Origin: Buchnera aphidicola (Kaburagia rhusicola ensigallis)
GTDB taxonomy: Bacteria; Pseudomonadota; Gammaproteobacteria; Enterobacterales; Enterobacteriaceae
Length of the DNA: 64,000 bases
Direction of reading: 5' to 3'
NCBI GenBank assembly: GCA_039830025.1
Contig: CP140040.1
Span: 334,001-398,000, forward strand
The notes under the pieces were generated by a model. That model was not told the origin of the DNA and did no database searches. It was given only the letters and a program-made list of their open reading frames with translations. Position 1 is the stretch's first letter. Each line of letters opens with the position of its first letter. The translations under genes were made by a program, and so were the position numbers. This document shows, in pieces, positions 1 to 10,964 of this stretch.

Positions 1-148
1 TAGGAATAGTCGATTCAGATTTTAATCCAGCGTCGACTAATACAGTATCCTTATTTATGTCGATAATGATACCTTGAATAATTGATCCTGGTTTTGTTTC
101 AATAGTTTTTAAGGATTCTTTAAATAATTGAGAAAAGGATTCAGTCAT
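1..148 (-). CDS. rpsA: 30S ribosomal protein S1, N-terminal fragment
   Basis: Only the first 49 codons lie in the window; the gene continues past the left edge. The ATG is at 148. The start [14 protein letters not shown] and the later GLKSESTIP are nearly identical to E. coli S1, at the beginning of its first S1 domain. S1 is the large mRNA-binding protein of the small subunit, and this N-terminal part anchors it to the ribosome through S2. It follows cmk on the same strand with a spacer of about 100 bases, as in E. coli, so co-transcription with cmk is likely. Confidence 0.95.
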   Translation of the reverse strand, partial: MTESFSQLFKESLKTIETKPGSIIQGIIIDINKDTVLVDAGLKSESTIP

Positions 149-245
149 ATTGATGACCTTAAATTGTGATTAAACATCTATTGTTAACATCATGTATAAT
201 AGTATTTATTTTGTAAATTCTATGATAGTCTTTATCATAGATTTT

Positions 246-935
246 TTAAAGTTTAGTATTTATATTAATATCTTTTACATTTTTTATGTATTTCATACAT
301 ACGTTAACAACTTGCTGTAAACTCATATCAGTTGAATCTATTATGATAGCGTTTTTTTCTGGAACTAACGGTGATATTGTTCTGTTATGGTCGCGATAAT
401 CTCGTTGTTTCATCATAAAAAATAATTTATTAAAATCTGTTTTTATTCCTTTTTGTTTTAAATATTGTAAACGTCGTTGTACTCTAACATTTAAATCAGC
501 TTTTAAAAAAAATTTCAAACAAGCACTAGGAAAAATAACAGTACCCATATCTCTTCCATCAGCTACTAAACCTGGAAACTGATGAAACAACCGCTGTTGA
601 AATAAAAGACATTTTCTAATATATGAAATTCCAGCTAATTTAGAAGCAAGATTTCCTATTATTTCTGTATCAATTTGATTTAAAATGTTTGATTTTCTTA
701 TTTTATTTTTAAAATTCTTGTTGTTTATAATATTGAAAAAATTTAAAGATCGTGATAAAAAAATTAGATCTTTTTTGTTATATTTTTCATTAGAAACCAT
801 TACTGCTAAAAATCTATATATCAATCCAGATTCTAAAACATTCCAATTTAACTTTTCAGCTATTTTTTTACATAATTTACTTTTTCCTGATCCACTAGGG
901 CCATCTATAGTAATAACAGAAATACATTGTTTCAT
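246..935 (-). CDS. cmk: Cytidylate kinase
   Basis: Phosphorylates CMP and dCMP with ATP, recycling pyrimidine nucleotides in the cytosol. The P-loop GPSGSGKS is near the N-terminus and the family motif DGRDMGTVIFP is in the middle. The C-terminal PLVPEKNAIIIDST matches the E. coli protein. The frame is open to 959, but I prefer the ATG at 935: it gives 229 residues, close to E. coli, and has an AAGG sequence a few bases upstream. It lies between aroA and rpsA on the same strand. No defects seen. Confidence 0.95.
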   Translation of the reverse strand: MKQCISVITIDGPSGSGKSKLCKKIAEKLNWNVLESGLIYRFLAVMVSNEKYNKKDLIFLSRSLNFFNIINNKNFKNKIRKSNILNQIDTEIIGNLASKLAGISYIRKCLLFQQRLFHQFPGLVADGRDMGTVIFPSACLKFFLKADLNVRVQRRLQYLKQKGIKTDFNKLFFMMKQRDYRDHNRTISPLVPEKNAIIIDSTDMSLQQVVNVCMKYIKNVKDININTKL

Positions 936-1040
936 GAAAAACCTTAATTTACAATTCAAATTGCAATATGGGTAGTATTTGTTATGTTTTAAAATTAATG
1001 TTAATATTATATGCTACTTGCAATTCAATTTATTTATATG

Positions 1041-1073
1041 AAATACAAATGTTTATATAAAACATTTGTATTT
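1041..1073 (-). terminator. Perfect 14-bp hairpin after aroA
   Basis: The arms 1041-1054 and 1060-1073 are exact reverse complements with a 5-base loop. The hairpin begins at the aroA stop codon and lies between aroA and cmk. The stem is almost all A-T with two G-C pairs. There is no clean U-run on the minus strand, so it could be a weak terminator, an mRNA 3' stabiliser or a processing site. Confidence 0.45.
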
Positions 1074-2353
1074 TAGAAACTAATACATTCTAATTCTTGG
1101 AAATAATGTGGAAATGTTTTATTTACGCAACTTGGATTTAATAAAGTTACTTTTTTATTAGACAACGCTATTAAAGAGAAACACATAGCTATTCTATGAT
1201 CATTATAAGTATTAATGTTAGCATGAAAAAATTTTTCTGGTGGAGAAATATGAATGTAATCATTCCCTTCTTTTATTGTAGCCCCTATTTTTCTTAATTC
1301 TATAGACATTGCAGACAATCTGTCAGTTTCTTTTACTCTCCAATTATAAATATTTCTAATAATAGTGTCTCCAATAGAAAATAAAGCAACCATAGCAATG
1401 GTCATAGCTGAATCAGGAATATCATTCATATCTAAGTCAACACCATTTAATTTTCCCTTTCGACAACAAATAAAATTTCTTCCTATGGTAATAAATGCAC
1501 CCATTTTTTTTAATATTTGCGAGAATTTTATGTCTCCTTGAATACTATTTGAACCAACACCAGTGACACATACTGATCCTCCTTTAATAGCAGCAGACGC
1601 TAAAAAATAAGAAGCAGAAGAAGCATCTCCTTCTATGAAATATTTTCCTGGTGACTGATATCGTTGACGACCTTGAATATAAAAACAGCTATAAGATTCA
1701 TTAATTATATTAATTCCAAACATTCTTATTAATTTAAGAGTCATATCTATATATGGCTTAGATACTAATTGTCCTCGTACTATAATTTTAGAATCTAAAG
1801 CAGCAAGAGGAGCTGCAATGAGCAAAGATGTTAAAAATTGACTAGAAATTGATCCATTAATAGTTATATTTCCTCCAGAAAATCCTCCTTTTATGTAAAT
1901 TGGTGGATAACCTTCTGTTTCACAATATTGAATATCCGCACCTCCATTTTGCAAAGCATCAACTAAATGTTTTATCGGTCTTTCTTTCATTCTTTTATCA
2001 CCTGTCAAAAATACGTTATTTCTATTTAATGATAACACTGCGGTTAAAGGCCTCATAGCAGTTCCCGCATTACCTAAAAATAACGATAGCTTTTTATTTA
2101 CATATAGTGACTGAAGCTGTCCTTCAATTGTACATATAGTTTTATTGGGAGATAAGGTACAATTGATTCCAAACATTTTTAACGCATCTAACATATATTT
2201 AGTATCATCACTATATAAAAAATTATGCAAATAAGTAATGCCTTCTGACATAGCTGACAATAATAGTACTCGATTAGAAATACTTTTTGATCCTGGTAAA
2301 TTCACAGTTCCATTAATAGATGAAATGGGATTAAGTGTTATAAAATCTTGCAT
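1073..2353 (-). CDS. aroA: 3-phosphoshikimate 1-carboxyvinyltransferase (EPSP synthase)
   Basis: Joins shikimate-3-phosphate and phosphoenolpyruvate to give EPSP, the sixth step of the shikimate pathway to aromatic amino acids and chorismate. At 426 residues it is one shorter than E. coli. Visible motifs are [10 protein letters not shown] at the substrate site near the N-terminus, [13 protein letters not shown], the loop [10 protein letters not shown], and the C-terminal RVKETDRL and NDHRIAMCF. It follows serC on the same strand after 82 bases, matching the E. coli serC-aroA pair. Aromatic amino acid supply is a core service of aphid symbionts, which explains retention. Confidence 0.97.
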   Translation of the reverse strand: MQDFITLNPISSINGTVNLPGSKSISNRVLLLSAMSEGITYLHNFLYSDDTKYMLDALKMFGINCTLSPNKTICTIEGQLQSLYVNKKLSLFLGNAGTAMRPLTAVLSLNRNNVFLTGDKRMKERPIKHLVDALQNGGADIQYCETEGYPPIYIKGGFSGGNITINGSISSQFLTSLLIAAPLAALDSKIIVRGQLVSKPYIDMTLKLIRMFGINIINESYSCFYIQGRQRYQSPGKYFIEGDASSASYFLASAAIKGGSVCVTGVGSNSIQGDIKFSQILKKMGAFITIGRNFICCRKGKLNGVDLDMNDIPDSAMTIAMVALFSIGDTIIRNIYNWRVKETDRLSAMSIELRKIGATIKEGNDYIHISPPEKFFHANINTYNDHRIAMCFSLIALSNKKVTLLNPSCVNKTFPHYFQELECISF

Positions 2354-2435
2354 TATAAATCTCTCTAAAAATAGTTATTACATTAACCAAAAAACATATG
2401 ATAATATTTTCTACTATTTTGAAAAGGTTATTCAA

Positions 2436-3536
2436 TCATCTATATTTTTTTTCAAAAATTTTCATAAATTTTATTAACTTTAGTACACCCTCTATAGGCA
2501 TAGCATTATAAATAGAAGCTCGTAATCCACCAACAACGTTATGTCCATTTAAATAGTGTAATCCAAAATCATAAGATTCTCTTAAAAATGGTGCAAGAAA
2601 ATTGTTATTTACAATAGTAAATGTAATGTTCATAATAGAACGATTATGATTAACTATGTTGTTGACATAAAAATCAGTACTATCTATCATGTCATATAAC
2701 AAATTAGCTTTATTTGTATTATATTTTTGCACAACTTTCAATCCACCTAACTTTTTTATCCATTTTAAAACTAAATTAGACATATATAAAGAAAACGTAG
2801 AAGGTGTATTAAACATTGAATTGTATTCAGATAATATTTTATAATTTAAAATAGATGGACAGGTACTGTTTACCTTTTTTAATAAATCTTGGCGTATAAT
2901 AACTATTGTTATTCCGGATGGACCTATATTTTTTTGTGCACTAGCATAAATAACACCATATCGTTCAATATTTATAATTCGAGAAAAAAGAGTTGATGAA
3001 AAATCACCTACTACAATGACGTTGTCATTAAAATTTGGTTCTTCATGAATAGCTATTCCTTCAATTGTTTCGTTAGGACAATAATGCAAATAAGCACTTT
3101 TAATATTTATATTCCAATTATTGATAGAAGATACATAGTGCTTTTTATTAGAAATTTTTCTAACGTTAATAATATTAGGAATACAATATTTTTTACTTTC
3201 TAATGCTGCATTATATGACCAATATCCACTATTAATGTAATCTGGAATTTTTTTGTTTCCAAGTAAATTTATGGGTATAGCTGAAAATTGTCCTCTTGCT
3301 CCACCATGACAAAACAACACTTTATAGTACTTTGGAACATTTAGTAATGTTCGCAAATTATATTCTAGTTCTTCTAATACTAACATGAATTCTTTACTTC
3401 TATGGCTAATTTCTATGACAGATTTTCCAGAGTCATTCCAATTGCGTAACTCTAATTGTGCTGTTTTTAACACCTCTTTAGGTAACATAGAAGGACCTGC
3501 ACTAAAATTGTAAACTATATTTTTATTTTTATCCAT
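2436..3536 (-). CDS. serC: Phosphoserine aminotransferase
   Basis: PLP-dependent transamination of 3-phosphohydroxypyruvate to phosphoserine, the second step of serine synthesis; the family also acts in the pyridoxal phosphate pathway. The 366 residues compare with 362 in E. coli. The N-terminus NFSAGPSMLP is characteristic. The cofactor lysine sits in ASAQKNIGPSG, and HGGARGQF is part of the phosphate-binding region. The C-terminal GGLRASIYNAMP is typical. No strong Shine-Dalgarno is visible before the ATG. It is upstream of aroA on the same strand. Confidence 0.96.
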   Translation of the reverse strand: MDKNKNIVYNFSAGPSMLPKEVLKTAQLELRNWNDSGKSVIEISHRSKEFMLVLEELEYNLRTLLNVPKYYKVLFCHGGARGQFSAIPINLLGNKKIPDYINSGYWSYNAALESKKYCIPNIINVRKISNKKHYVSSINNWNINIKSAYLHYCPNETIEGIAIHEEPNFNDNVIVVGDFSSTLFSRIINIERYGVIYASAQKNIGPSGITIVIIRQDLLKKVNSTCPSILNYKILSEYNSMFNTPSTFSLYMSNLVLKWIKKLGGLKVVQKYNTNKANLLYDMIDSTDFYVNNIVNHNRSIMNITFTIVNNNFLAPFLRESYDFGLHYLNGHNVVGGLRASIYNAMPIEGVLKLIKFMKIFEKKYR

Positions 3537-3648
3537 AAGTTAATCCAATGATATTAAATCTTGATGTTCTACGAATTAAATTTTAATATTAATAAACCTT
3601 CACAATACACATTTAAATTTTATATAGTATAAAGAAGCGTTACATGTT

Positions 3649-4941
3649 TTATAAAAATTTTAATCCTCTCATATAATTTTTTTGTAATATTTTAGGTATT
3701 TCTATACGACCGTCGGAGCATTGATAATTTTCTAAAATAGCAGCTAATGTTCTACCAATGGCCAATCCTGATCCATTAATAGTATGTACAAAATAATTTT
3801 TATTATTAACATTTGAACGAAATTTTGCATATATACGACGTGCTTGAAAATCTAACATATTAGAACATGAAGATACTTCACGATAAGAATTTTGCGATGG
3901 AAACCATGCTTCTAAATCATAGGTTTTTGCAGATGAAAAACTCAAGTCTCCCGAACACAATAGCATTTTACGATATGGTAATTCTAACAAGGTTAAAATT
4001 TTTTCTGCATGCAACGTTAATTCTTCTAATTTTTCCATAGAACTATTTGGATGCACAATTTGAACAATCTCTACTTTTTCAAATTGATGCATTCTAATCA
4101 ACCCTCTAGTATCGCGTCCATATGAAGAGGATTCTGAACGAAAGCAAGGAGTATTAGCTACTAACATTATGGGAAATTTATTTTCTGAAAGTATGCAATT
4201 TCGAAATAAATTAGTTAATGGAACTTCCGCTGTAGGTATCAGTACATAACTATTATCTTTGGTTGTGTCAGGAGATAATTGAGTATAAAATAAATCCGTA
4301 CTAAATTTTGGTAATTGTCCTGTCCCATACAAACTGGATTTAGATACTAAATAGGGTACATAAGTTTCTAAATATTTGTGTTGCACGGTATGTACATCTA
4401 TCATAAATTGTCCTAATGCACGATGCAATAATGCAATACTCCCTTTCATAACAACGAATCTAGATCCTGACATTTTTGCTGATGATATCCAATCAAAACC
4501 ATCTATCTTATTTCCTAATTCCACGTGATCTTTAGCTTGAAAAGAGAAATTTCGTATGTTTCCCCAGCGGTATATTTCTTTATTATATGCGCTATTGCAT
4601 CCATTTGGGACACAATCATCAGGAATATTTGGAATATAAGTTAAAAAAACATGTATTTTTTCCAAAACATTTTTTAGTTTTTGTTTTATATGAAATAATT
4701 CTTTAATAATTGTTTTTGCTTTATTTTTAAGATCAGAACAATCTTGATTAATATCATTATTTTCTTTTATAAGATTTGAAATAATATTGTGTTTAGATTG
4801 GAGGTTTTCAGTTTTTATCTGCAGTAATCTTCTTTTTTTTTCTAAAGTAATAAACAATTCTTTGTCTAATGAAAACCCCTTTCTTGCTAATTTTTGTGCA
4901 ATAGGATTAACATCGTTGCGTAATAATTTAACGTTTAGCAT
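3649..4941 (-). CDS. serS: Serine--tRNA ligase
   Basis: Charges tRNA-Ser (one target, tRNA-Ser(UGA), is at 23299-23383). The 430 residues match the E. coli length. Roughly residues 1-110 form the lysine-rich coiled-coil arm that grips the long variable arm of the tRNA. The class II catalytic core follows, with motif 2 around FRSESSSYGRDTRG and motif 3 around GSGLAIGRTLAAILEN. The arm contains an in-frame run of nine A residues at about 4833-4841, one short of the length at which four other genes here are broken. It lies 112 bases upstream of serC on the same strand. Confidence 0.97.
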   Translation of the reverse strand: MLNVKLLRNDVNPIAQKLARKGFSLDKELFITLEKKRRLLQIKTENLQSKHNIISNLIKENNDINQDCSDLKNKAKTIIKELFHIKQKLKNVLEKIHVFLTYIPNIPDDCVPNGCNSAYNKEIYRWGNIRNFSFQAKDHVELGNKIDGFDWISSAKMSGSRFVVMKGSIALLHRALGQFMIDVHTVQHKYLETYVPYLVSKSSLYGTGQLPKFSTDLFYTQLSPDTTKDNSYVLIPTAEVPLTNLFRNCILSENKFPIMLVANTPCFRSESSSYGRDTRGLIRMHQFEKVEIVQIVHPNSSMEKLEELTLHAEKILTLLELPYRKMLLCSGDLSFSSAKTYDLEAWFPSQNSYREVSSCSNMLDFQARRIYAKFRSNVNNKNYFVHTINGSGLAIGRTLAAILENYQCSDGRIEIPKILQKNYMRGLKFL

Positions 4942-5697
4942 ATTTTTAATTAATTTTGTATTGTAAAAAATTATATTTAATTTTAATAAAATTTTTTTGA
5001 TAAATAATATTAAAATGTTAAAAACTATGTATTTTGATCATTTATTACAGTTTGTATTTCAACATATTGGTATTATTGATATTTAAACTTAAAGTACATA
5101 TGAAACATAAATCATTTGAAATTCAGTTTATATAATATTTGTTTATGCAATGACGTTTTACAATTATTATTCATAAATTTTATTACTTAGATTAAGTTAT
5201 TATTATTTACATAAATGATATAATTTAATGTTGATGTTTAAAAATCAAAATAAAATAATCATATTTCTTAAAATATATTGTTATTTACATGTTAATAAAA
5301 TTTTTCAGCAAACAACATAAAATAGTGGTATTAATTATATTTTTATAAGGAAGAAACATTTCATTATCTTAAAAATGTAAAATTATGAATTTCATTAAAT
5401 TCTAATTATAAACATAATATTTTTGGTAAGTTATAAATTTACATAAAAATTAAGAATGGAATAAATTTTAAAAATGTTACTTATTATTTTATATACTATT
5501 CGCTTTTAATAATCTAGTTTATTATGATGATATAATACTATGCATATCGTATATAAAACACATATACTTCTATAAAAAATTTTTTTATCATAAATGTTCT
5601 CATTGTTTTATTTTTTGATAAACAAAATTAAATATTTTATTATATACTATATAACAATGTCTTAAATTTCACATTTCTAGTATAAGTATCAAACAAT
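4942..5697. other. 756-base spacer between divergent serS and trxB
   Basis: No coding frame with recognisable similarity on either strand. In E. coli, genes such as lrp, ftsK, lolA and rarA lie between trxB and serS; I see no remnant I can assign to them. The spacer is extremely A+T rich with short A and T runs. It must hold the promoters of both flanking genes, but no box stands out above the A/T background. Confidence 0.6.
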
Positions 5698-6657
5698 ATG
5701 AATACTATTCAACATAAAAAATTAATTATTATTGGGTCAGGTCCAGCTGGATATACTGCAGCAATTTATGCATCTCGAGCTAATCTTTTTCCTATATTAT
5801 TTACTGGAACTAATCCTGGAGGACAATTGACAAATACCAATTCCATTGAAAATTGGCCTGGTAATTCCAAAACTATAACTGGAATAAAATTAATGAATAA
5901 AATGTATAATCATGCAAAATCATTAAATACCATTATTGTGTCTGAAGAAATCGTTAAAGTAAAATTTGATGTACATCCTTTAGTATTAATAAGTGAATCA
6001 AATAAAAAATATACTTCTGATGCAGTAATTATTGCTACAGGATCTTCAACAAAATACTTGGGCTTACCTTCGGAAAAAAAATTTATAGGAAAAGGTGTAT
6101 CGACATGTGCTACTTGCGATGGTTATTTTTATAAAAATAAACATGTTGCTGTTATTGGAGGAGGAAATTCTGCAATAGAAGAAGCATTGTATTTGTCCAA
6201 TATAGCAAAATTAGTGTATTTAATCCATCGAGGAAATATTTTTCGCGCTGAAAAAATATTAATTTCGCGTTTATCAAAAAAAGTAAAAAATAATAATATT
6301 ATATTGCATAAAAATAGCGTAGTTAATGAAATTTTAGGAAACAATGAAGGTGTAACTGGGATACAAATAATCAATAACAGTAGCACTAAACAACGATATC
6401 ATGAAATTAATGTATCTGGAGTATTTGTAGCTATTGGAAGTGATCCTAATACTAAAATCTTTATAAATCAAGTGTCTATGAAAAATAATTATATTATTAT
6501 TAAATCTGGAATACATGGAAACTATACTCAAACTAGCGTTCCAGGAGTTTTTGCAGCTGGAGATGTAATAGATCATGTTTATAAACAAGCTATTACCGCA
6601 GCTTCTAGTGGTTGTATGGCTGCCTTAGATGCAGAACATTATCTTAACGCATTATAA
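5698..6657 (+). CDS. trxB: Thioredoxin reductase
   Basis: FAD enzyme that passes electrons from NADPH to thioredoxin in the cytosol. It has 319 residues, close to the E. coli length. The FAD-binding GSGPAGYTAA is at residues 13-22. The redox-active CATC motif is near residue 138. An NADPH-binding GGGNSAIEEA follows, and the C-terminal AAGDVIDHVYKQ closes the FAD site. All key residues are present. It starts directly after the long spacer and precedes infA by 73 bases. Confidence 0.97.
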   Translation: MNTIQHKKLIIIGSGPAGYTAAIYASRANLFPILFTGTNPGGQLTNTNSIENWPGNSKTITGIKLMNKMYNHAKSLNTIIVSEEIVKVKFDVHPLVLISESNKKYTSDAVIIATGSSTKYLGLPSEKKFIGKGVSTCATCDGYFYKNKHVAVIGGGNSAIEEALYLSNIAKLVYLIHRGNIFRAEKILISRLSKKVKNNNIILHKNSVVNEILGNNEGVTGIQIINNSSTKQRYHEINVSGVFVAIGSDPNTKIFINQVSMKNNYIIIKSGIHGNYTQTSVPGVFAAGDVIDHVYKQAITAASSGCMAALDAEHYLNAL

Positions 6658-6673
6658 AATATCAATACATTAA

Positions 6674-6949
<276 letters not shown>

Positions 6950-7197
6950 TACTTTTTGCATAAACATGTATCTATAAACGCGTTATATATCAAGAATATA
7001 ATTAGTATTTTTAAAATTATCGATTATAACATATTAATAAAATACTTATCTAAGATATATAAATGTTATATTTTTATATTAAATAGCTACAGTATCTGTA
7101 ATATTACATATAAATTTTTAAAAATGCAGCTTGCATGTAAATTATATCTATATTGTTAATTATATTCGAATACTAAAAAGTTTAGGAATTAATAAGA

Positions 7198-8934
7198 ATG
7201 CGCACGAAATACTGTGGGGAATTAACTTTAAATCATGTAAATAAAAAAGTGATATTATGCGGATGGGTTAATAAATATAGAAACATAGGAAAGATATTTT
7301 TTCTAGACATGAGAGATCGAGAAGGTGTAGTACAAGTTGTTTTTCATAGTTCATCTACTCATTTGTTTCAAAAAGCTATAAATTTGAAAAACGAATTTTG
7401 CATTCAAGTTACTGGAATAGTTCAAGAAAGAAACGAAAAAGACAAAAATCATACGCTATTAACTGGAAAAATAGAAATTTTAGCCTCTTCATTAAAAATT
7501 ATTAATAAATCACAACCTCTACCTTTAGACTTTCATAAAAAAAATTTAGATGAGTCTCGTTTGAAATTTCGTTATTTAGATTTAAGACGTTTCGATATGA
7601 TGCATAATATGATAATACGTAATAAAATTACTACCATAGTAAGATCATTTATGAATCGACATAAATTTCTAGATATTGAAACACCTTTATTAACTAAGTC
7701 TACCCCAGAAGGATCTCGAGATTATATTGTTCCAAGTAGAATTCATAAAAACAAATTTTATGCTTTACCACAATCTCCTCAACTATTTAAGCAATTACTA
7801 ATGATCTCTGGAATTGATAAATATTATCAAATTGCTAAGTGTTTTCGAGATGAAGATCTAAGATCAGATCGGCAACCAGAATTCACTCAAATTGACATTG
7901 AAGCTTCATTTATAACAGGAAATAAAATACGTAAAATTGTAGAGAAAATGATTAAATATTTATGGAAACAAGTATTAAAAATTCATCTCAAGACCTTTCC
8001 AATACTTACTTTTAATGACGTTATAAAAAAATATGGAACAGATAAGCCTGATTTAAGAAATCCTATGAAGTTTATCCATGTTACTGATCTAGTTAAAACA
8101 GTAAAAAATGAATTGTATTCTATGTTGAATTTAGATATAGGACATTTAGTAATTGCATTGCGCGTACCAAATGGCGCTATTTTAAATATAAATCAATTAA
8201 AAAAATATAATAAATTTATAAAAAAATATACTAATCAAAATTTATTTTTTGCAAAAATAACCGATACACAACAAAAAGAAAATATTCAAGGTTCTATCTT
8301 ACATTTGTTAGATGACCAAGTTTTACAAAAATTACTTAATGACACGTCTGCAAAACATGGTGATATTATATTTTTTATTTCAGATACTAAAAACTTGGCA
8401 AATCATGCCATGAATAAATTAAGAATAAAAATTGGATATGAATTAAAAATTACTGATGAAAATTCTTGGAAACCTGTATGGATTATTGACTTTCCATTAT
8501 TTAAGAAAAATGCATTAGACTGTTATACTTCTACTCATCATCCTTTTACTGCTCCAAAAAACAAAAAAAAGTTAATGTTAAATAAAAATTTAGACAAAAT
8601 TCTTGCTAACTCTTATGATCTAGTTATAAATGGATATGAAATTGGAAGTGGATCAGTACGAATTCATAATGAAGAAATACAAAAAACTGTTTTTAAAATA
8701 TTAAAAATCAATAAAAAACAGCAAAAAGAACAATTTGGATTTTTTTTAAAATCATTACGTTTTGGAACTCCGCCGCATGCTGGAATTGCTTTAGGACTAG
8801 ACAGAATCGTTATGTTATTAACCAACAGTAATAATATTAGAGATGTAATTGCTTTTCCTAAAACTGCTACTGCTTCATGTTTAACTACTGGAGCGCCAAG
8901 TAACATTGATACTGATATATTAAAACGATTGTAA
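7198..8934 (+). CDS. aspS: Aspartate--tRNA ligase
   Basis: Class IIb synthetase that charges tRNA-Asp. It has 578 residues against 590 in E. coli. An N-terminal OB-fold anticodon domain spans about 1-110. The catalytic core follows, with motif 2 [16 protein letters not shown] and motif 3 [14 protein letters not shown] bacterial-type insertion domain lies between motifs 2 and 3 (about residues 280-420). The start MRTKYCGEL matches the family. It converges on znuB with a 182-base spacer. Confidence 0.97.
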   Translation: MRTKYCGELTLNHVNKKVILCGWVNKYRNIGKIFFLDMRDREGVVQVVFHSSSTHLFQKAINLKNEFCIQVTGIVQERNEKDKNHTLLTGKIEILASSLKIINKSQPLPLDFHKKNLDESRLKFRYLDLRRFDMMHNMIIRNKITTIVRSFMNRHKFLDIETPLLTKSTPEGSRDYIVPSRIHKNKFYALPQSPQLFKQLLMISGIDKYYQIAKCFRDEDLRSDRQPEFTQIDIEASFITGNKIRKIVEKMIKYLWKQVLKIHLKTFPILTFNDVIKKYGTDKPDLRNPMKFIHVTDLVKTVKNELYSMLNLDIGHLVIALRVPNGAILNINQLKKYNKFIKKYTNQNLFFAKITDTQQKENIQGSILHLLDDQVLQKLLNDTSAKHGDIIFFISDTKNLANHAMNKLRIKIGYELKITDENSWKPVWIIDFPLFKKNALDCYTSTHHPFTAPKNKKKLMLNKNLDKILANSYDLVINGYEIGSGSVRIHNEEIQKTVFKILKINKKQQKEQFGFFLKSLRFGTPPHAGIALGLDRIVMLLTNSNNIRDVIAFPKTATASCLTTGAPSNIDTDILKRL

Positions 8935-9116
8935 ATGATTATGTAAAACTATTGCATAATAAAATATCATTCAAGATATGCAAAATATATTATATTGTAT
9001 ATTAGTTAACTGGATGCAAAAACAACGTTATTTACTTATAATTTAAAATACAATACTATTAAAAATGTAAAAAGTTTTTATCTTAAAATTTAAAAAATTT
9101 AATGAAATAATCAATT

Positions 9117-9896
9117 TTATCTTTTGATATGACTAATTAAAAATATACCAGTCGAAAATAAAACAACAGAAGGACTAACAGGAAAATGAAAAAATATTGA
9201 AAATATAACACCTCCTGTTATAGAAATCATTCCTATAAAAATTGAAAAAACAGCCATTTTTTCTGGAGAAGATGAAAAAAATTGCGTAGTTGCAGAAGGA
9301 ATCAGTAATAATGATATAATAATTAAAGATCCTACAAATTTTATTGCAATACTAATAGTTAAAGCAATTAAAAACATTAAAATAAAATTTATTTTATACA
9401 CATTAATTCCATCTATTTTAGCTAGATCCGAATTAATAGTTACTAATAACATATTATTCCAATATTTTAATATAATCAAAAGAATTATAACACAACTAAA
9501 AAATATAAAAATTAAATCAGAAACAGTAACTTCTAATAAATTTCCAAACAAATAGTTTGTAAAACGTTCTTTCTGGGTGCTTGACACTACACTCATTATC
9601 ATCATACCTAATGATAGCGAACTATAGCCTATGATTCCAAGAATAGTATCTAGAGATAGGGCCGAATGATATTCAATCCAATGAACAAACACTCCAAAAA
9701 ACAGAATAATAATTAAAACTATATAAAATGGGTGTATATTAAACAATATAGCGCATGCAATGCCTAATAATGAAGAATGAGATAAAGTATCTCCAAAAGA
9801 TGATATACGACGCCAAATTATAAATGAACCAAGAGGGCCTGCAATCATAGCCAACAACATTCCAGCTAACCATCCAGAAAAAAGTAATTGATACAT
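9117..9896 (-). CDS. znuB: Zinc ABC transporter, permease
   Basis: Inner-membrane channel of the high-affinity zinc importer ZnuABC. It has 259 residues, almost entirely hydrophobic helices (about seven or eight), as in the ABC-3 permease family. Conserved markers are AGPLGSFIIWRR near the N-terminus, FGDTLSHSSLLG, and GSLIIISLLLIPSATTQ. It is 41 bases downstream of znuC on the same strand, so the pair forms an operon. The periplasmic binding protein ZnuA is not in the window. Confidence 0.94.
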   Translation of the reverse strand: MYQLLFSGWLAGMLLAMIAGPLGSFIIWRRISSFGDTLSHSSLLGIACAILFNIHPFYIVLIIILFFGVFVHWIEYHSALSLDTILGIIGYSSLSLGMMIMSVVSSTQKERFTNYLFGNLLEVTVSDLIFIFFSCVIILLIILKYWNNMLLVTINSDLAKIDGINVYKINFILMFLIALTISIAIKFVGSLIIISLLLIPSATTQFFSSSPEKMAVFSIFIGMISITGGVIFSIFFHFPVSPSVVLFSTGIFLISHIKR

Positions 9897-9937
9897 ATTT
9901 AACTTGTTTTATTCTCTTAATATTAAATTTACTTTGT

Positions 9938-10648
9938 TTAAAAATCGTGATAATGATTATGTTTATGATGATATAAAGCTAACTTATTCTTTTTTAAATG
10001 TCCAAAAATAGCAATAAACTTCGAATCTTTCGAAACTACCTCTGGTGATCCTGAACAACAAACATGTTTATTGAGACAAATCACTTCATCAGTATTAGAC
10101 ATGACTACACTTAAATTATGAGAAACCATTAAAATAGCACATTTTAAATCGTTTTTAATTTCGCTAATTAATTTATAAAACATAGTCTGTCCTAAAAAAT
10201 CCATACTTTGTGTTGGTTCATCTAAAACTAGTAGTTGAGGATTATTTAATAATGAGCGAGCTAATAATATTTTTTGCATTTCTCCATTAGATAATTGTTT
10301 TAACGGAGTATCTATTAAATGAATAGCATTTACGCGTTTTAACACACTTAAATTAGATGTTTTATGTTTAAACAAACTCATAAATCTATTGACTGTAATG
10401 GGAAGAGTGGTATTAAAATATAGCTTTTGTGGTACATATCCAATACGCAAGTGTTTATTATATATTACTTTTCCTGAATTAGGTTGCAAAAGTCTAAGTA
10501 TTATTTTTACTAAAGTTGACTTTCCTGCGCCATTAGGGCCAATTAACGTTAAAATGCGATTAGCAATTAAAGTTAATGAGACATTAGAAAGAATTTTTAT
10601 TTTGTTGAAATTTACTGAAACATTTTTTAATGAAATAAATAATGACAT
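9938..10648 (-). CDS. znuC: Zinc ABC transporter, ATP-binding protein
   Basis: ATPase of the zinc importer, working with the ZnuB permease. Walker A is GPNGAGKST, Walker B is LLVLDEPT, and the switch histidine is in MVSHNLSVV. The signature reads LSNGEMQ rather than the usual LSGGE; the second G is replaced by N. The C-terminus is histidine-rich (HHKHNHYHDF), typical of ZnuC. The frame opens at a TTG at 10657, but the ATG at 10648 gives the usual MSLFISLKNV start. No strong Shine-Dalgarno is seen. It is divergent from mepM. Confidence 0.94.
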   Translation of the reverse strand: MSLFISLKNVSVNFNKIKILSNVSLTLIANRILTLIGPNGAGKSTLVKIILRLLQPNSGKVIYNKHLRIGYVPQKLYFNTTLPITVNRFMSLFKHKTSNLSVLKRVNAIHLIDTPLKQLSNGEMQKILLARSLLNNPQLLVLDEPTQSMDFLGQTMFYKLISEIKNDLKCAILMVSHNLSVVMSNTDEVICLNKHVCCSGSPEVVSKDSKFIAIFGHLKKNKLALYHHKHNHYHDF

Positions 10649-10964
10649 ATTTAGCAAACATTATATAAAATTACTAATATAATATGCTATCATAAAGTTA
10701 TATTTATTTAAATAAAAAATTTTATGTTAGTATGAAACATATATATGTATCCATCATAAAACATAATAAAAATGTTTTATTACAATATTCAACTAAAGTT
10801 AACTAACCGAAACTCATGATTAAATACATACAAAAAATTCATAATTTAAATTATTAAAAACGAATTAAAATTATAAAATTAATTTTATTTACATAAAATA
10901 TACTTAATTTTTTTATAGTATATTGTATTGATAGTTTATAAGGAGAACATAGGATAACCCGAAC
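10649..10964. other. Divergent spacer, znuC / mepM
   Basis: The 316 bases hold the promoters of znuC (minus) and mepM (plus). In E. coli, znuA lies between these two genes, with a Zur operator between znuA and znuC. I see neither a znuA frame nor a convincing Zur palindrome. An AAGGAG sequence at 10940-10945 lies 19 bases before the mepM GTG. Confidence 0.5.

Noticed and set aside
685..975. Plus-strand frame opposite cmk
   Set aside because: It mirrors the well-conserved cmk frame and is best explained as a shadow.
6956..7159. 67-codon open frame after infA
   Set aside because: Composition is Ile/Lys/Tyr/Asn-rich as in random A/T DNA, with no recognisable family and no good ribosome-binding site.
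10649..10964. Zur operator in the znuC/mepM spacer
   Set aside because: TATAATATGCTATCATA near 10680 is only weakly palindromic and lies in generic A/T sequence.
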